64,000 nt of DNA, from the NCBI RefSeq assembly GCF_050389805.1, contig NZ_CP130945.1, positions 2,232,001 through 2,296,000 on the forward strand, given 5' to 3'. A program made the position numbers and the translations under genes. Origin of the DNA: Bacillus_BD sp050389805 (lineage in GTDB: Bacteria > Bacillota > Bacilli > Bacillales > Cytobacillaceae). The number at the start of each line of letters is the position of its first letter. The stretch's first letter is position 1. Shown piece after piece: positions 8,816 through 16,416 of this stretch. A model generated the notes under the pieces. The model ran no database searches, was not told the origin of the DNA, and worked only from the letters and a program-made list of their open reading frames with translations.

Positions 8816-8914
8816 CTAATTAAAAATCTGGAATGGATGAGCCTCCTGCTTATATATGAAATCACAAAAGGTTATTACTATAAACATTTATGATTCTAAA
8901 TGTTGATTGTAAAA

Positions 8915-9012
8915 AAATGCACTTAAAGTAACGTGTGCAAGAGTTAAAAAAGCTGTCATCTGGGCAGCTTATTATTGATTTAAATCTAACAAGGACCAAT
9001 AGTTTTGAATGA
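8915..9012 (+). repeat. Intergenic element C (degenerate)
   Basis: The left motif is CACTTAAAGTAACGTGTGCA followed by AGAGTTAAAAAAG. It is followed by the small hairpin AGCTGTCATCTGGGCAGCTT and then a poor right motif, CTAACAAGGACCAATAGTTTTGAA. It is the first member of the oriented element family that occupies most gaps up to about 28.7 kb. Confidence 0.5.
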
Positions 9013-9144
9013 TAAATACATTTTATCTGTTGGATTCCGCATATGTCATCTAAAATTTTAGATATCAAGACAAATACCCAAGAACTTTTACCCAAAAAGG
9101 CATATGCTCTAATGTAAAATGAATTTTAGGAGGATGAATTTTGT

Positions 9145-9342
9145 ATGAATAATGCCTATAATGAGAGGATTGGTTTAGGTGGACCAGGATCAGGATTTGG
9201 TTTTGGACCAGGACTTGGTTTTGGAGCCCCAGGTTACCCGTACTATCATCACCACTATCCGTACCACCATCACCACTATCCGTACCACCATCATCACTAC
9301 CCGTACTATCATCATCACTACCCGTACTACCACCACTACTAG
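9145..9342 (+). CDS. Small Gly/His/Tyr/Pro-rich repeat protein
   Basis: 65 residues. The N-terminal half is glycine-rich (GLGGPGSGFGFGPGLGFG). The C-terminal half is a tandem repeat of YPYHHHH/YPYYHHH with about 21 histidines. AGGAGG stands 9 nt before the ATG, so translation is likely. The function is unknown; the composition resembles some spore-surface proteins and His-rich metal-binding proteins. The underlying DNA is a near-perfect 24-bp tandem repeat that could change length by slippage. It is a single-gene unit. Confidence 0.7.
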   Translation: MNNAYNERIGLGGPGSGFGFGPGLGFGAPGYPYYHHHYPYHHHHYPYHHHHYPYYHHHYPYYHHY

Positions 9343-9516
9343 CCTTATGAAGATTTGCTGATAAACTCGCAGTCCAAATAAAAATGAACAGAAATTTCTG
9401 TGTAACAGGGGTGTTACTACAATAGTAGAAACGCCCGTTTCTTTTAGGAATGGTGGAGGTTACTGCATATGATTCCGCTTTATTTCTATCATAACCTTAG
9501 CTGAGTTAGGCCCCTC

Positions 9517-9567
<51 letters not shown>

Positions 9568-9636
9568 GCTGGGAACCAATCTTATAAGGCATCGTCTATT
9601 TTTGATTAAATTTACAAAGTAGATTGTGAAGAATTG

Positions 9637-9712
9637 TACTTAAAGTAACGGGTGCGATTGCGAAATAAGGGCAGACGTTTTTTTTACTAACGGAGCAGTT
9701 TAGTGCAAGAAG
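9637..9712 (+). repeat. Intergenic element C
   Basis: Left motif ACTTAAAGTAACGGGTGCGA with AATAAG, a short spacer GGCAGACGTTTTTTTT, then right motif ACTAACGGAGCAGTTTAGTG with CAAGAAGG. The two motifs are imperfect direct repeats of each other. It lies between the microsatellite and the small membrane protein gene. Confidence 0.65.
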
Positions 9713-9837
9713 GATAAAGTGTTCTTATGGTAAAATACAGGTAGAAAATTGTTTAGGTTTTGTTCAACAAACGGACCATTTAAGGGAGTAAGGATAGTTT
9801 AACTAACGATTGAGAATGGAGAGAGCAGGTGGTTTAA

Positions 9838-10134
9838 TTGTTTAAGGCAGCAGTATATTTGGTACACGGATTGATATTCATATTGGTAGCTCTTATTGGT
9901 ATAGGTCCAATGTTTAGCATTGCTACACCAGACCCAGGCCGAGACCCAATTATAAATTGGGGTTGGGGTTCAATGATTGGAATTTTTATAATTCTTGTGT
10001 TGGTATCTGCTTATGTACAGTTAAGGATAAAAAAAGTTTGGGTGTTTTTAATATCCGTATTAGGCTTGATTGCTTTCTTTATTCTCACTTTACTATACAT
10101 ATACCCGTTCGTTATGAATTTATTTTTAGAATGA
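9838..10134 (+). CDS. Small membrane protein, unknown function
   Basis: 98 residues with three predicted helices, at roughly 5-27, 42-61 and 68-92. The loop PDPGRDPIINWGWG is conspicuous. It begins with TTG and has AGGTGG upstream. No family was recognised. A decayed relative of its last two helices appears near 26741-26850, so it belongs to a small paralogous family in this genome. It is flanked on both sides by element C copies and is a stand-alone unit. Confidence 0.6.
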   Translation: MFKAAVYLVHGLIFILVALIGIGPMFSIATPDPGRDPIINWGWGSMIGIFIILVLVSAYVQLRIKKVWVFLISVLGLIAFFILTLLYIYPFVMNLFLE

Positions 10135-10150
10135 ACAAGGAACAACTGTT

Positions 10151-10226
10151 TAATTAACGGGTGCGTTTCTACAATAAGTGGGAGACGCATTTTCTTGTTA
10201 AAGTAACGGGCAGTTTACTTTAAGTA
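10151..10226 (+). repeat. Intergenic element C
   Basis: Left motif TTAATTAACGGGTGCGTTTC with TACAATAAG, centre GGGAGACGCATTTTCTT (GCGTTTC pairs with GAGACGC), then right motif AAAGTAACGGGCAGTTTACT. It starts a few bases after the stop of the 98-residue protein. The next gene is on the opposite strand, yet the element keeps the same orientation. Confidence 0.65.
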
Positions 10227-10278
10227 CGAAAAGGGAGCAGATTGTATGTTCTGCTCCCCTTTACCAGTTTTAGCTTAA

Positions 10279-10791
10279 CTAACAATCTTCAGCTTTATAA
10301 TGATGTAATGGTGGTGGAACTAACCATCCTTTTTCTTTATTTAATCGTAGAACTTTAGCTCCAAGTACTGCCTTTTGAACATGGAACTGTCCAAACATCA
10401 TGGCAATATCTTCTCTTATGGATTGTCCCATAATTCCACTACATGCTACTAATCCAGCTGAAATATTAGCCGCGAGCATAGCAGCAATTTCCGGATCTGT
10501 AATACGTGCTCCAACTGGTATATCATCTAAACAAGCATCAGGTCTTTCAGGAGGTGTTGGCGGTAAACCTACTCCATTTTCTTTTAATAGTGCTTCAATT
10601 TGTTTAATTTCTTGCTGTCCACCTTCAATTGCTTCTTTAAGTAATTTTTTTAGGTCTTCATCACCTGCGTGATTTATCTGAGTTTGATAACCAGCAACAA
10701 GACCCTTAACTGTTAAAAGAAATGTCCATGATCCAAAAACTTCTCCGTAATGCATTGGTTCTTCCGTTGGATTTCCACTTAAAATTCCCAT
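10279..10791 (-). CDS. DUF3231 family protein
   Basis: 170 residues of helical, ferritin-like character, starting MGILSGNPTEEPMHYGEVFG. The N-terminal LSGNP..EPMHYGEVF and the following WTFLL.KG.VAGYQTQINHAGDEDL are typical of DUF3231, which is common in Bacillus and of unknown function. Longer members duplicate the domain; this one has a single copy. The start at 10791 has AGGAGG 7 nt upstream. The upstream ATG at 10842 lacks a site and would add a basic tail. It is a monocistronic unit between two element C copies. Confidence 0.8.
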   Translation of the reverse strand: MGILSGNPTEEPMHYGEVFGSWTFLLTVKGLVAGYQTQINHAGDEDLKKLLKEAIEGGQQEIKQIEALLKENGVGLPPTPPERPDACLDDIPVGARITDPEIAAMLAANISAGLVACSGIMGQSIREDIAMMFGQFHVQKAVLGAKVLRLNKEKGWLVPPPLHHYKAEDC

Positions 10792-10939
10792 TGTAAGCCT
10801 CCTAATTAAATTCATAATTAGTGCCACCTTTCTTAAAAGCACATATCTTTATGTTTCTCAATCCGTTCCTATTTAATCCATTATTTTGTATGTGAGTCAT
10901 TTAAAGGGGGGAAGTTCAACAAGCAAAGTTGTTATGTAA

Positions 10940-11080
10940 TTAACTGGGTTCAAGAGTAAAACAAGGTTGTGCTGTTACGACAGCTTTTTTGCTTATTCAA
11001 GTAACGGGTGCAATAGTTGAACAGGGAGTTGTCGAGGTAACACCTCCGGTTTTATTAAAAGGCAGCTTAGTTAGGAAAGA
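10940..11080 (+). repeat. Intergenic element C with three motif copies
   Basis: Copies read TAACTGGGTTCAAGAGTAAA, TAACGGGTGCAATAGTTGAA and AAAAGGCAGCTTAGTTAGGA. Between the first two lies a terminator-like hairpin, GCTGT-TACG-ACAGC followed by TTTTTTGCTTATTC. Between the second and third is GAGGTAACACCTC. This looks like two elements in tandem. Confidence 0.6.
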
Positions 11081-11157
11081 AAGGTATATATGGTATTATA
11101 TATATAATTCATTGTCAGAAGTATTAGCACAACGCTTAAAAGCGAGATGATTTTAAA

Positions 11158-11325
11158 ATGACTAAGAGAAAGTTATATTGGACATTACTAATTCCTTTTG
11201 TTTTTATATTTGGGATATCTCTATTTTTATTACCTGAAGAGAAAAGGTTTTATTCTACTTTTACACCTCTTTTATTTTGGATTGTTTTTTATAGTGTAAT
11301 CGCAATAAAGAAGATAAAGAACTAA
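11158..11325 (+). CDS. Small two-helix membrane protein, unknown
   Basis: 55 residues beginning MTKRKLYWTLLIPFVF. Two hydrophobic segments (about 7-26 and 37-50) are separated by the charged turn LPEEKRFYSTF, and the end is basic (IKKIKN). No family was recognised. The ribosome site is weak (AAGCGAGATG). Its place between two element C copies, as with its neighbours, supports it as a separate gene unit. Confidence 0.45.
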   Translation: MTKRKLYWTLLIPFVFIFGISLFLLPEEKRFYSTFTPLLFWIVFYSVIAIKKIKN

Positions 11326-11344
11326 CATTCTTGCGAATAAATGC

Positions 11345-11487
11345 CTTATTGCACTAACGGGTGCAAGAGTAAAGTAAGGATCATCAAATGATGGTCTTTA
11401 TTTTTTGGGGGAAAGGCTGGAATATTATGTTAATATTGAGTTATAAGGATCTTGTACTAAAAGGGGTAGTTTCATACAAGAAGAAAT
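11345..11487 (+). repeat. Intergenic element C
   Basis: Left motif GCACTAACGGGTGCAAGAGT with AAAGTAAGG, hairpin ATCATCAAATGATGGTC with T-rich tail, and 70 bp later the right motif TTGTACTAAAAGGGGTAGTT with TCATACAAGAAG. It lies before the next small gene. Confidence 0.6.
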
Positions 11488-11545
11488 AAGCGTATTAGCG
11501 AACTATTTATAAGCAAGTTTTATTTAGAAATAGGAGGGGCCATTT

Positions 11546-11743
11546 ATGAAAAAACAGATAAGTATTAATTTCCTGGTTTCTATAAGTATTTTTCTTATCA
11601 TCTTAGGTCAAGGTTTGCAAAATTGGGAAGATTTCTCATCAATCAGGCAGGGGTTAACGGGAGCATTAATGGTTTTATGGTTGGTACACTTATTCACAAC
11701 TTTTACACTTTACTTTAATAAACGGAAAAAAGAAGATATATAA
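11546..11743 (+). CDS. Small two-helix membrane protein, unknown
   Basis: 65 residues. Two hydrophobic segments (about 8-24 and 38-58) flank the loop NWEDFSSIRQG. Basic residues at both ends suggest both termini are cytoplasmic. ATAGGAGGGG precedes the ATG. No family was recognised. Its stop is followed within a few bases by the element C copy that carries the group II intron. Confidence 0.55.
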   Translation: MKKQISINFLVSISIFLIILGQGLQNWEDFSSIRQGLTGALMVLWLVHLFTTFTLYFNKRKKEDI

Positions 11744-11746
11744 AAC

Positions 11747-11809
11747 AAAACGGACGAGTGCAAGAGTTAAAGAGGGAGGGTTGCTGCGGCAATCCTTTTT
11801 CTTATTCGC
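11747..11809 (+). repeat. Intergenic element C, left half, split by a group II intron
   Basis: Left motif ACGGACGAGTGCAAGAGTTA with AAGAGGG, then hairpin GGTTGCTGCGGCAATCC with TTTTTCTTATTCGC. The right motif continues after the intron at 13777 as GACTAACGAAGCAGGTTAGT. The intact counterpart at 14437-14540 reads CCTTATTCGACTAACAGACG across the same junction. Confidence 0.7.
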
Positions 11810-13776
11810 GTGCCCAGCAAGCCGTTAATTGCTAGTTGGTGAAAGTCCAACCTGAGTAAGTACCAAGACGCTCAGTAGCTGACAGGCAACTGGTGAAGAA
11901 ATTCTAAGGTTGAAGCCCTGTGACAAAGTAACTCCCTAGCGGAGTGCGAGCAAACTAACAGGTTGTAACATAAAGTGAATCCTGCCGTCTCGTCAAAAGA
12001 ACCTACCTACGGTAGCCAAAGAGAAGTCGAGCCTTGGGATAATGGGCGAAGACCATGGAAGGTGTGAAGATCTTGGAATAGCAGCACCGATGAATCTCTC
12101 GGGGTATGGGGAGCGACATGTTAGTAAAGTAGTTAGCGGAACTGGGGATACCCTCCTTGTCACTTTCTAACGAAAGTAAAGCAGAAACCTATAAGTGCAA
12201 ACGAAGTGGTGGATGGATGAGAGGGAGTCGGAGGGGGTCATAGTACCATTAATGACAATGACAACACAACATTGTCTAGGGAAGGACGGCGCAAGCCATT
12301 ACCCTACTTCGTTCATATGTCAGAAGGAGGTAAGAGTCAGTGAATGTCAGGAAAATGACTAACTACACCAATAAAGTAAAAGCTCAAGAACTCTGGAAGA
12401 CGTTATATCTTTGTGCCAAGGAATGTCCAACTCGAAGATTTCACGCTTTATATGACAAAATCTATCGTCCTGATATTCTATGGGAGGCATGGCAACGTGT
12501 GAAGCGAAAGAAAGGAAGTGGAGGTGTCGATGGACAGACGATTGAACAAATCGTCTTGGAGTACGGGGAAAAGAAATTTATGAACGAGCTCTATTTGGAA
12601 CTAAAGGAGAAGCGTTATCACCCTAGTCCAGTCCTAAGAACCTATATTCCAAAGGATGATGGAAAGAAACGTCCATTAGGAATTCCAACTATTAAAGATC
12701 GGGTCGTACAGATGGCAACGAAAATGGTTATTGAACCAATATTCGAGGCTGACTTTCATGACTGTTCGTTTGGTTTTCGTCCAAAGCGAAATGCCCATCA
12801 AGCGATGGCAAAGATAAGAAAAGCCAGTAAGAAATGTTTTTGGGTAGTAGACGTCGATATCCAAGGATATTTCGATAATATTAATCAATACAAGTTGATG
12901 AAAATATTAGAACAAAGGATTAGTGATCGACGGGTTTTAAAGCTTGTTCGAAAATGGCTAGAGTCAGGCATAATGGAGGAAGGCAAAATAAGAAATCCAA
13001 TTACTGGTACACCGCAAGGTGGTGTAATTTCACCTCTTTTAGCTAATATCTACCTAAATACAATGGATATGCTTTGGGAGAAGAAGTTCAAAGACTTGGG
13101 TGAACTCATAAGGTATGCGGATGACTTCGTCATTATGTGTAAAACCAAACAACAAGCACTTGAAAGTATAAAGGTCATCCAATCAATAATGAGGAAACTT
13201 GACCTTACTATTAATAGAAATAAATCGAGACTAGTTAATCTGTGGAATGACATAGATGGTTTCGATTTTCTAGGATTTCATAATCGGAAGTTTCCAATCA
13301 GACGAAAAGGTGGAAACACGTTATATGTCATGTCACATATACCTAAGAGGAATGCGATGAAGAAAATGCGTTCTAAGATTAAAGCCTATACAGAACCAAG
13401 GAATAAATTATACTTGGATATCAGAGAGTTAGTAAAAGGGCTAAATAGGAAACTGCAAGGTTTCAAGAATTACTATCTTATCTCGGCTCACGCAAAGAAA
13501 TGGCTAAATAGAATCGACTGGTATGTATTAGAACGACTTACCTTATTTCATAACAAAAAGAGAAATAATCGTAAGAAACATGGAAATTTAAAGGATGTAA
13601 GAAAAGAAGTGAAACATATATTAGTGAAAATTAGCTAGTTAGACGCTGTAAAGCCAAGGAAAGAAGAACGTCGGAAAGCCGTATGAAGGAAAACTTCACG
13701 TACGGTTTGATGAGGAGGAGCTGAAAGTAAAAGAGATAGCAAAAGCTATCCCTTTGAAATCAGTTTCTTACTCTAC
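11810..13776 (+). mobile_element. Group II intron with reverse transcriptase
   Basis: About 1.97 kb. It begins GTGCCCAGCAAGCCG, a group II 5' end, followed by a structured 530-nt leader and the reverse transcriptase. Domain V is at 13676-13708: AAGCCGTATGAAGG, then AAAACTTCACGTACGGTTT, with the catalytic AGC. The 3' end is probably ...TTACTCTAC at 13776. It sits immediately after a terminator-like hairpin plus T run, the insertion habit known for class C introns. The 432-residue protein without an endonuclease domain also fits that class. Exact ends are inferred from comparison with an uninterrupted element C. Confidence 0.88.
12340..13638 (+). CDS. Group II intron reverse transcriptase/maturase
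   Basis: 432 residues. The reverse-transcriptase domain shows KGSGGVDGQTIEQ, RPLGIPTIKDRVVQMA, FDDCSFGFRP-type DCSFGFRPKRNAHQA, TPQGGVISPLLANIYL and the catalytic LIRYADDFVIMC. The maturase/X domain follows, with GLNRKLQGFKNYY and SAHAKKWLNRIDWYV. No HNH endonuclease domain follows, so mobility would rely on single-stranded or hairpin targets. It starts at GTG with AGGAGG 9 nt upstream. The frame is intact, so the intron may still be active. Confidence 0.93.
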   Translation: MNVRKMTNYTNKVKAQELWKTLYLCAKECPTRRFHALYDKIYRPDILWEAWQRVKRKKGSGGVDGQTIEQIVLEYGEKKFMNELYLELKEKRYHPSPVLRTYIPKDDGKKRPLGIPTIKDRVVQMATKMVIEPIFEADFHDCSFGFRPKRNAHQAMAKIRKASKKCFWVVDVDIQGYFDNINQYKLMKILEQRISDRRVLKLVRKWLESGIMEEGKIRNPITGTPQGGVISPLLANIYLNTMDMLWEKKFKDLGELIRYADDFVIMCKTKQQALESIKVIQSIMRKLDLTINRNKSRLVNLWNDIDGFDFLGFHNRKFPIRRKGGNTLYVMSHIPKRNAMKKMRSKIKAYTEPRNKLYLDIRELVKGLNRKLQGFKNYYLISAHAKKWLNRIDWYVLERLTLFHNKKRNNRKKHGNLKDVRKEVKHILVKIS

Positions 13777-13889
13777 GACTAACGAAGCAGGTTAGTTCAA
13801 TTACTTTATTTAGGCATTGTGTTAAAATTAGGATAACTTTGATTTGAGAGGCATTAGTTCTAGTAGTATAAAAATAAGGGGTAAAAGTA

Positions 13890-14399
13890 GTGAATGAATT
13901 TTATAAGGCGTTAACATATGTAAATAAAAATTTTTATGAGCCAAATCGCTTCATAATAAAAGATATCCAAGAAGAAGCTCAAAATTCAGATTATGGGGCG
14001 GGTAAATTTCAGCTAAACTCGAAATCGGTTAGATTTAGAGTTGCAAAGAAAACACCTAATAAGACAGGACAGTTTGTTGTTTTTTGGGAAAAAGATGGAA
14101 ATTATAAAAACCAAGCCTTTTCATATGAAAAGGCTACTGATTTATTGGTTATCAATACCTTTGCTAGTGAAAATAATTTTGGACAATTCGTTTTTCCAAA
14201 AGAAGTTCTTGTAAAACAAAATATCCTTAAAACAGCCACTACAAAAGGAAAAATGGCAATTAGAGTTTACCCTAGATGGGAAAAACCAACTAGCAACCAA
14301 GCTATCGAAACTCAAAAATGGCAATTAGAATATTTTGTTGAGGTGAATGAACGAAATCATTTACCATTACAAGAACTATTAAAGCTATATTCTAACTAA
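13890..14399 (+). CDS. MepB family protein
   Basis: 169 residues, soluble. The pattern YGAGKFQLNSKSVRFRVAKK, then TPNKTGQFVVFWEKD, LLVINTF and the end FGQFVFPKEVLVKQNILKT is typical of MepB proteins. The mepB gene of Staphylococcus aureus lies in the mepRAB locus, and its product has no established activity. It starts at GTG with AAGGGG upstream. There is no MepA-type pump nearby, so its role here is open. It is a single-gene unit bounded by element C copies. Confidence 0.78.
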   Translation: MNEFYKALTYVNKNFYEPNRFIIKDIQEEAQNSDYGAGKFQLNSKSVRFRVAKKTPNKTGQFVVFWEKDGNYKNQAFSYEKATDLLVINTFASENNFGQFVFPKEVLVKQNILKTATTKGKMAIRVYPRWEKPTSNQAIETQKWQLEYFVEVNERNHLPLQELLKLYSN

Positions 14400-14436
14400 A
14401 ATTAGATAGAACTAAGCTGGCTAATAGTTTGTGAAA

Positions 14437-14540
14437 AATTACACTTAAACTATCGGGGGCTTGAGTTAAATAAGTGAAAGGCACCTTTGGCAGCCTTTTC
14501 CTTATTCGACTAACAGACGCAGGTTTGTTGAAGAAATGCT
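14437..14540 (+). repeat. Intergenic element C
   Basis: Left motif CACTTAAACTATCGGGGGCT with TGAGTTAAATAAG, hairpin AAAGGCACCTTTGGCAGCCTTTT, then CCTTATTCGACTAACAGACG with CAGGTTTGTTGAAGAAATG. It is the clearest uninterrupted version of the site occupied by the group II intron. Confidence 0.7.
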
Positions 14541-14579
14541 TTTAATAAAAATATCAAGAGGGAACATTGAGGAGAAAAA

Positions 14580-15044
14580 ATGAAAAAAGTAATAAAAGTT
14601 GTTTTTAGTATCAGTTTTATATTTTATTTATTCGTATTGATGATTATTCTATTCTTGGGCACAAGGGGGTATATATGGTCAGATCTTTCACTTTTAGAAT
14701 ATATAAAAAGGTCTTCTAATTTTGTTCCATTTAAAACTATTACTACATATTTTAAAGCCATACTTAATGGAAGTATGAATATAGATATACCTATAAAAAA
14801 CCTTGTTGGTAATTTTATATTGTTTTTGCCAATGGGTATCTATCTGCCATTATACATAAGAAAAATAAATAAAGTAAGTGTGTTTTCTATTTCAATGATT
14901 TTGTTATTATTTATTATCGAAGTAATGCAAGTATTTACAAGAAAAGGAAGTTTTGATATAGATGATTTCATTCTTAATATGCTTGGTGCTTTGATAGGAT
15001 TTGGAATTTGGAAAACAAAGGTTGTTCAGAAACTACTTAAATAA
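14580..15044 (+). CDS. VanZ-like family membrane protein
   Basis: 154 residues with four predicted helices. The family signature is visible: NFVPFKTITTYF, then NLVGNFILFLPMGIYLPLY, EVMQVFTRKGSFDIDDFILN and MLGALIGFGIW. VanZ-like proteins are linked to low-level teicoplanin resistance and to cell-surface stress, but most members are uncharacterised. GAGGAGAAAAA precedes the ATG. No glycopeptide-resistance genes are nearby. Confidence 0.85.
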   Translation: MKKVIKVVFSISFIFYLFVLMIILFLGTRGYIWSDLSLLEYIKRSSNFVPFKTITTYFKAILNGSMNIDIPIKNLVGNFILFLPMGIYLPLYIRKINKVSVFSISMILLLFIIEVMQVFTRKGSFDIDDFILNMLGALIGFGIWKTKVVQKLLK

Positions 15045-15056
15045 AAAATGTAATTA

Positions 15057-15132
15057 TACTTCAATTAAAGGGTGCAAGAGTTCAACCCGTCGCTTTTTGT
15101 ACTAATGAAGCAGGATAATTTATGAAGGAAAC
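15057..15132 (+). repeat. Intergenic element C (short)
   Basis: TACTTCAATTAAAGGGTGCA with AGAGTTCAA, a very short centre CCCGTCGCTTTTT, then GTACTAATGAAGCAGGATAA with TTTATGAAGG. The hairpin is nearly lost in this copy. Confidence 0.55.
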
Positions 15133-15187
15133 CTGTATTTTTATGGTAAAATCATTAGGGTAATTAGTAGTTTTAGGGGGAATGAAA

Positions 15188-15691
15188 GTGAAGAAAATGC
15201 CAATGGTTTTATCATTTATAATTTTGATTCTATTAAATGGTTGTATCCCATCTGAAGTTAATGAAGATGAAGATATATTTAAATTTAAAGATTCTTATGT
15301 TGGAGATTCTGGTGCTGTTGGAAATATTACTAGGCGATTACCAAATCCAAATGGTGAACATATTAGTGGATTGGAACTTAAAACGACAGAAGAACCTTAT
15401 GGAATTATTTTGAATTATACCAATGTAGAAAAAAGTGAAGATATAGAAACAAATTACAGAGAGAATGCTCTATATAATGCCACATTTATACTTGCCTTAG
15501 TTAAAAATGCTGATTGGGTTAAATTTAATTTCGTTGAACAAGAACTTATAGTATCCAGAGAGGAATTACAAAACTTGTATGGAAAAGACTTAAGACAATT
15601 TAATTACGAAGAAGAACTTAGTAATTTCATTCAAGAAAAATTAAAAGATGAAAATAAAGTTAATGAGTTTTTTAACTTAAGGGTGCGTTGA
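15188..15691 (+). CDS. DUF4825-like lipoprotein
   Basis: About 167 residues. Signal peptide MKKMPMVLSFIILILLNGC with lipobox Cys, so membrane-anchored outside the cell. The mature part has DSYVGDSGAVGNITRRLPNP and then LELKTTEEPYGIILNY, the DUF4825 pattern. That domain also occurs beside or within M56 and anti-sigma-type proteins; the function is unknown. GTG 15188 is chosen because AGGGGG is 7 nt upstream; the ATG at 15182 is too close. Its last codons, ending FFNLRVR, are read from the start of the next element C. Confidence 0.72.
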   Translation: MKKMPMVLSFIILILLNGCIPSEVNEDEDIFKFKDSYVGDSGAVGNITRRLPNPNGEHISGLELKTTEEPYGIILNYTNVEKSEDIETNYRENALYNATFILALVKNADWVKFNFVEQELIVSREELQNLYGKDLRQFNYEEELSNFIQEKLKDENKVNEFFNLRVR

Positions 15692-15757
15692 TCCCAGAAG
15701 GATTAACGCTTTTTTATTGAACTTATTGTACTAAAGGGGCAGGTTTGTTCAAGAAGG
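15673..15757 (+). repeat. Intergenic element C overlapping a gene end
   Basis: TTTAACTTAAGGGTGCGTTG with ATCCCAGAAGG, hairpin GCGTTGATCC / GGATTAACGC with TTTTTTATTG, then ATTGTACTAAAGGGGCAGGT with TTGTTCAAGAAGG. The stop codon TGA of the upstream lipoprotein gene lies inside the left motif. Confidence 0.65.
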
Positions 15758-15825
15758 AAGTTAAGGATAAAGGGTTGAATTATATACAAAAGTTGAAATT
15801 TAGGGAGTGAAATAAAGAGTTAAAT

Positions 15826-16167
15826 ATGAAAAGAATAGTGCTATTTATCTTGATTCTATTTGCAATTATTATACTCGGTTATTTCGTTAATAAAATTGGG
15901 GCAGATGATAAGATGACAGTAGAAGGGTACATCCTAAATAAAGAAGGAATATTGTATTTGATTACAGATGAGGATTTTGATGTTAAGACTGCTAAGGAAC
16001 TATCAAATCTAGAATTCATCAAAAGCTATGGAGGAATTTATAGTTTAGATAGCGTTCCATTTTCTTTTTCTCAATATAAAGACGGTCAAAAAATTAGAGT
16101 TTGGTACGATGAAATATTGGAATCACATCCTGCTAAAATAAAAGTTTTGAAGGCTAAGAGGAAATGA
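15826..16167 (+). CDS. DUF3221-like secreted or anchored protein
   Basis: 113 residues. A hydrophobic N-terminus (MKRIVLFILILFAIIILGYF) without a lipobox suggests a signal anchor. The rest, VEGYILNKEGILYLI to GQKIRVWYDEILESHPAKIK, has the DUF3221 pattern, including the closing VWYDG/D..ESYPA-type motif. The function is unknown; such proteins are common in Bacillus. The ribosome site is weak. It is the last gene before the IS110-family element. Confidence 0.68.
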   Translation: MKRIVLFILILFAIIILGYFVNKIGADDKMTVEGYILNKEGILYLITDEDFDVKTAKELSNLEFIKSYGGIYSLDSVPFSFSQYKDGQKIRVWYDEILESHPAKIKVLKAKRK

Positions 16168-16207
16168 AAGCAATTAAATAGTGAAATTGATAAGAAAACG
16201 TCTATTG

Positions 16208-16290
16208 TTCAACTAAAGGTAGCTTTACTTTATAGAGCCTTTTTCTTATTCAAGTAACGGGCAGTATTGTTGAAGAAGAGTTAATATTTA
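16208..16290 (+). repeat. Intergenic element C
   Basis: Left motif TTGTTCAACTAAAGGTAGCT, an imperfect centre ending GAGCCTTTTTCTTATTC, then AAGTAACGGGCAGTATTGTT with GAAGAAGAG. The IS110-family element begins about 60 bp downstream. Confidence 0.55.
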
Positions 16291-16416
16291 AACAAGGAGC
16301 ATTCCTGTTAAAAGGATTTTCGGGGACTTGAACAAAAAAGAGCCCTCTTGGTATGATACGGGGTGTCAAAATCTGCAGAAATTGACCCCTAATTTGTTAA
16401 CCAAGGAGGACTCCAT

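Noticed and set aside
9230..9345. Possible CRISPR-like repeat array in the histidine-rich segment.
   Set aside because: The 24-bp repeats have no spacers and are in frame with a coding sequence that has a good ribosome site.
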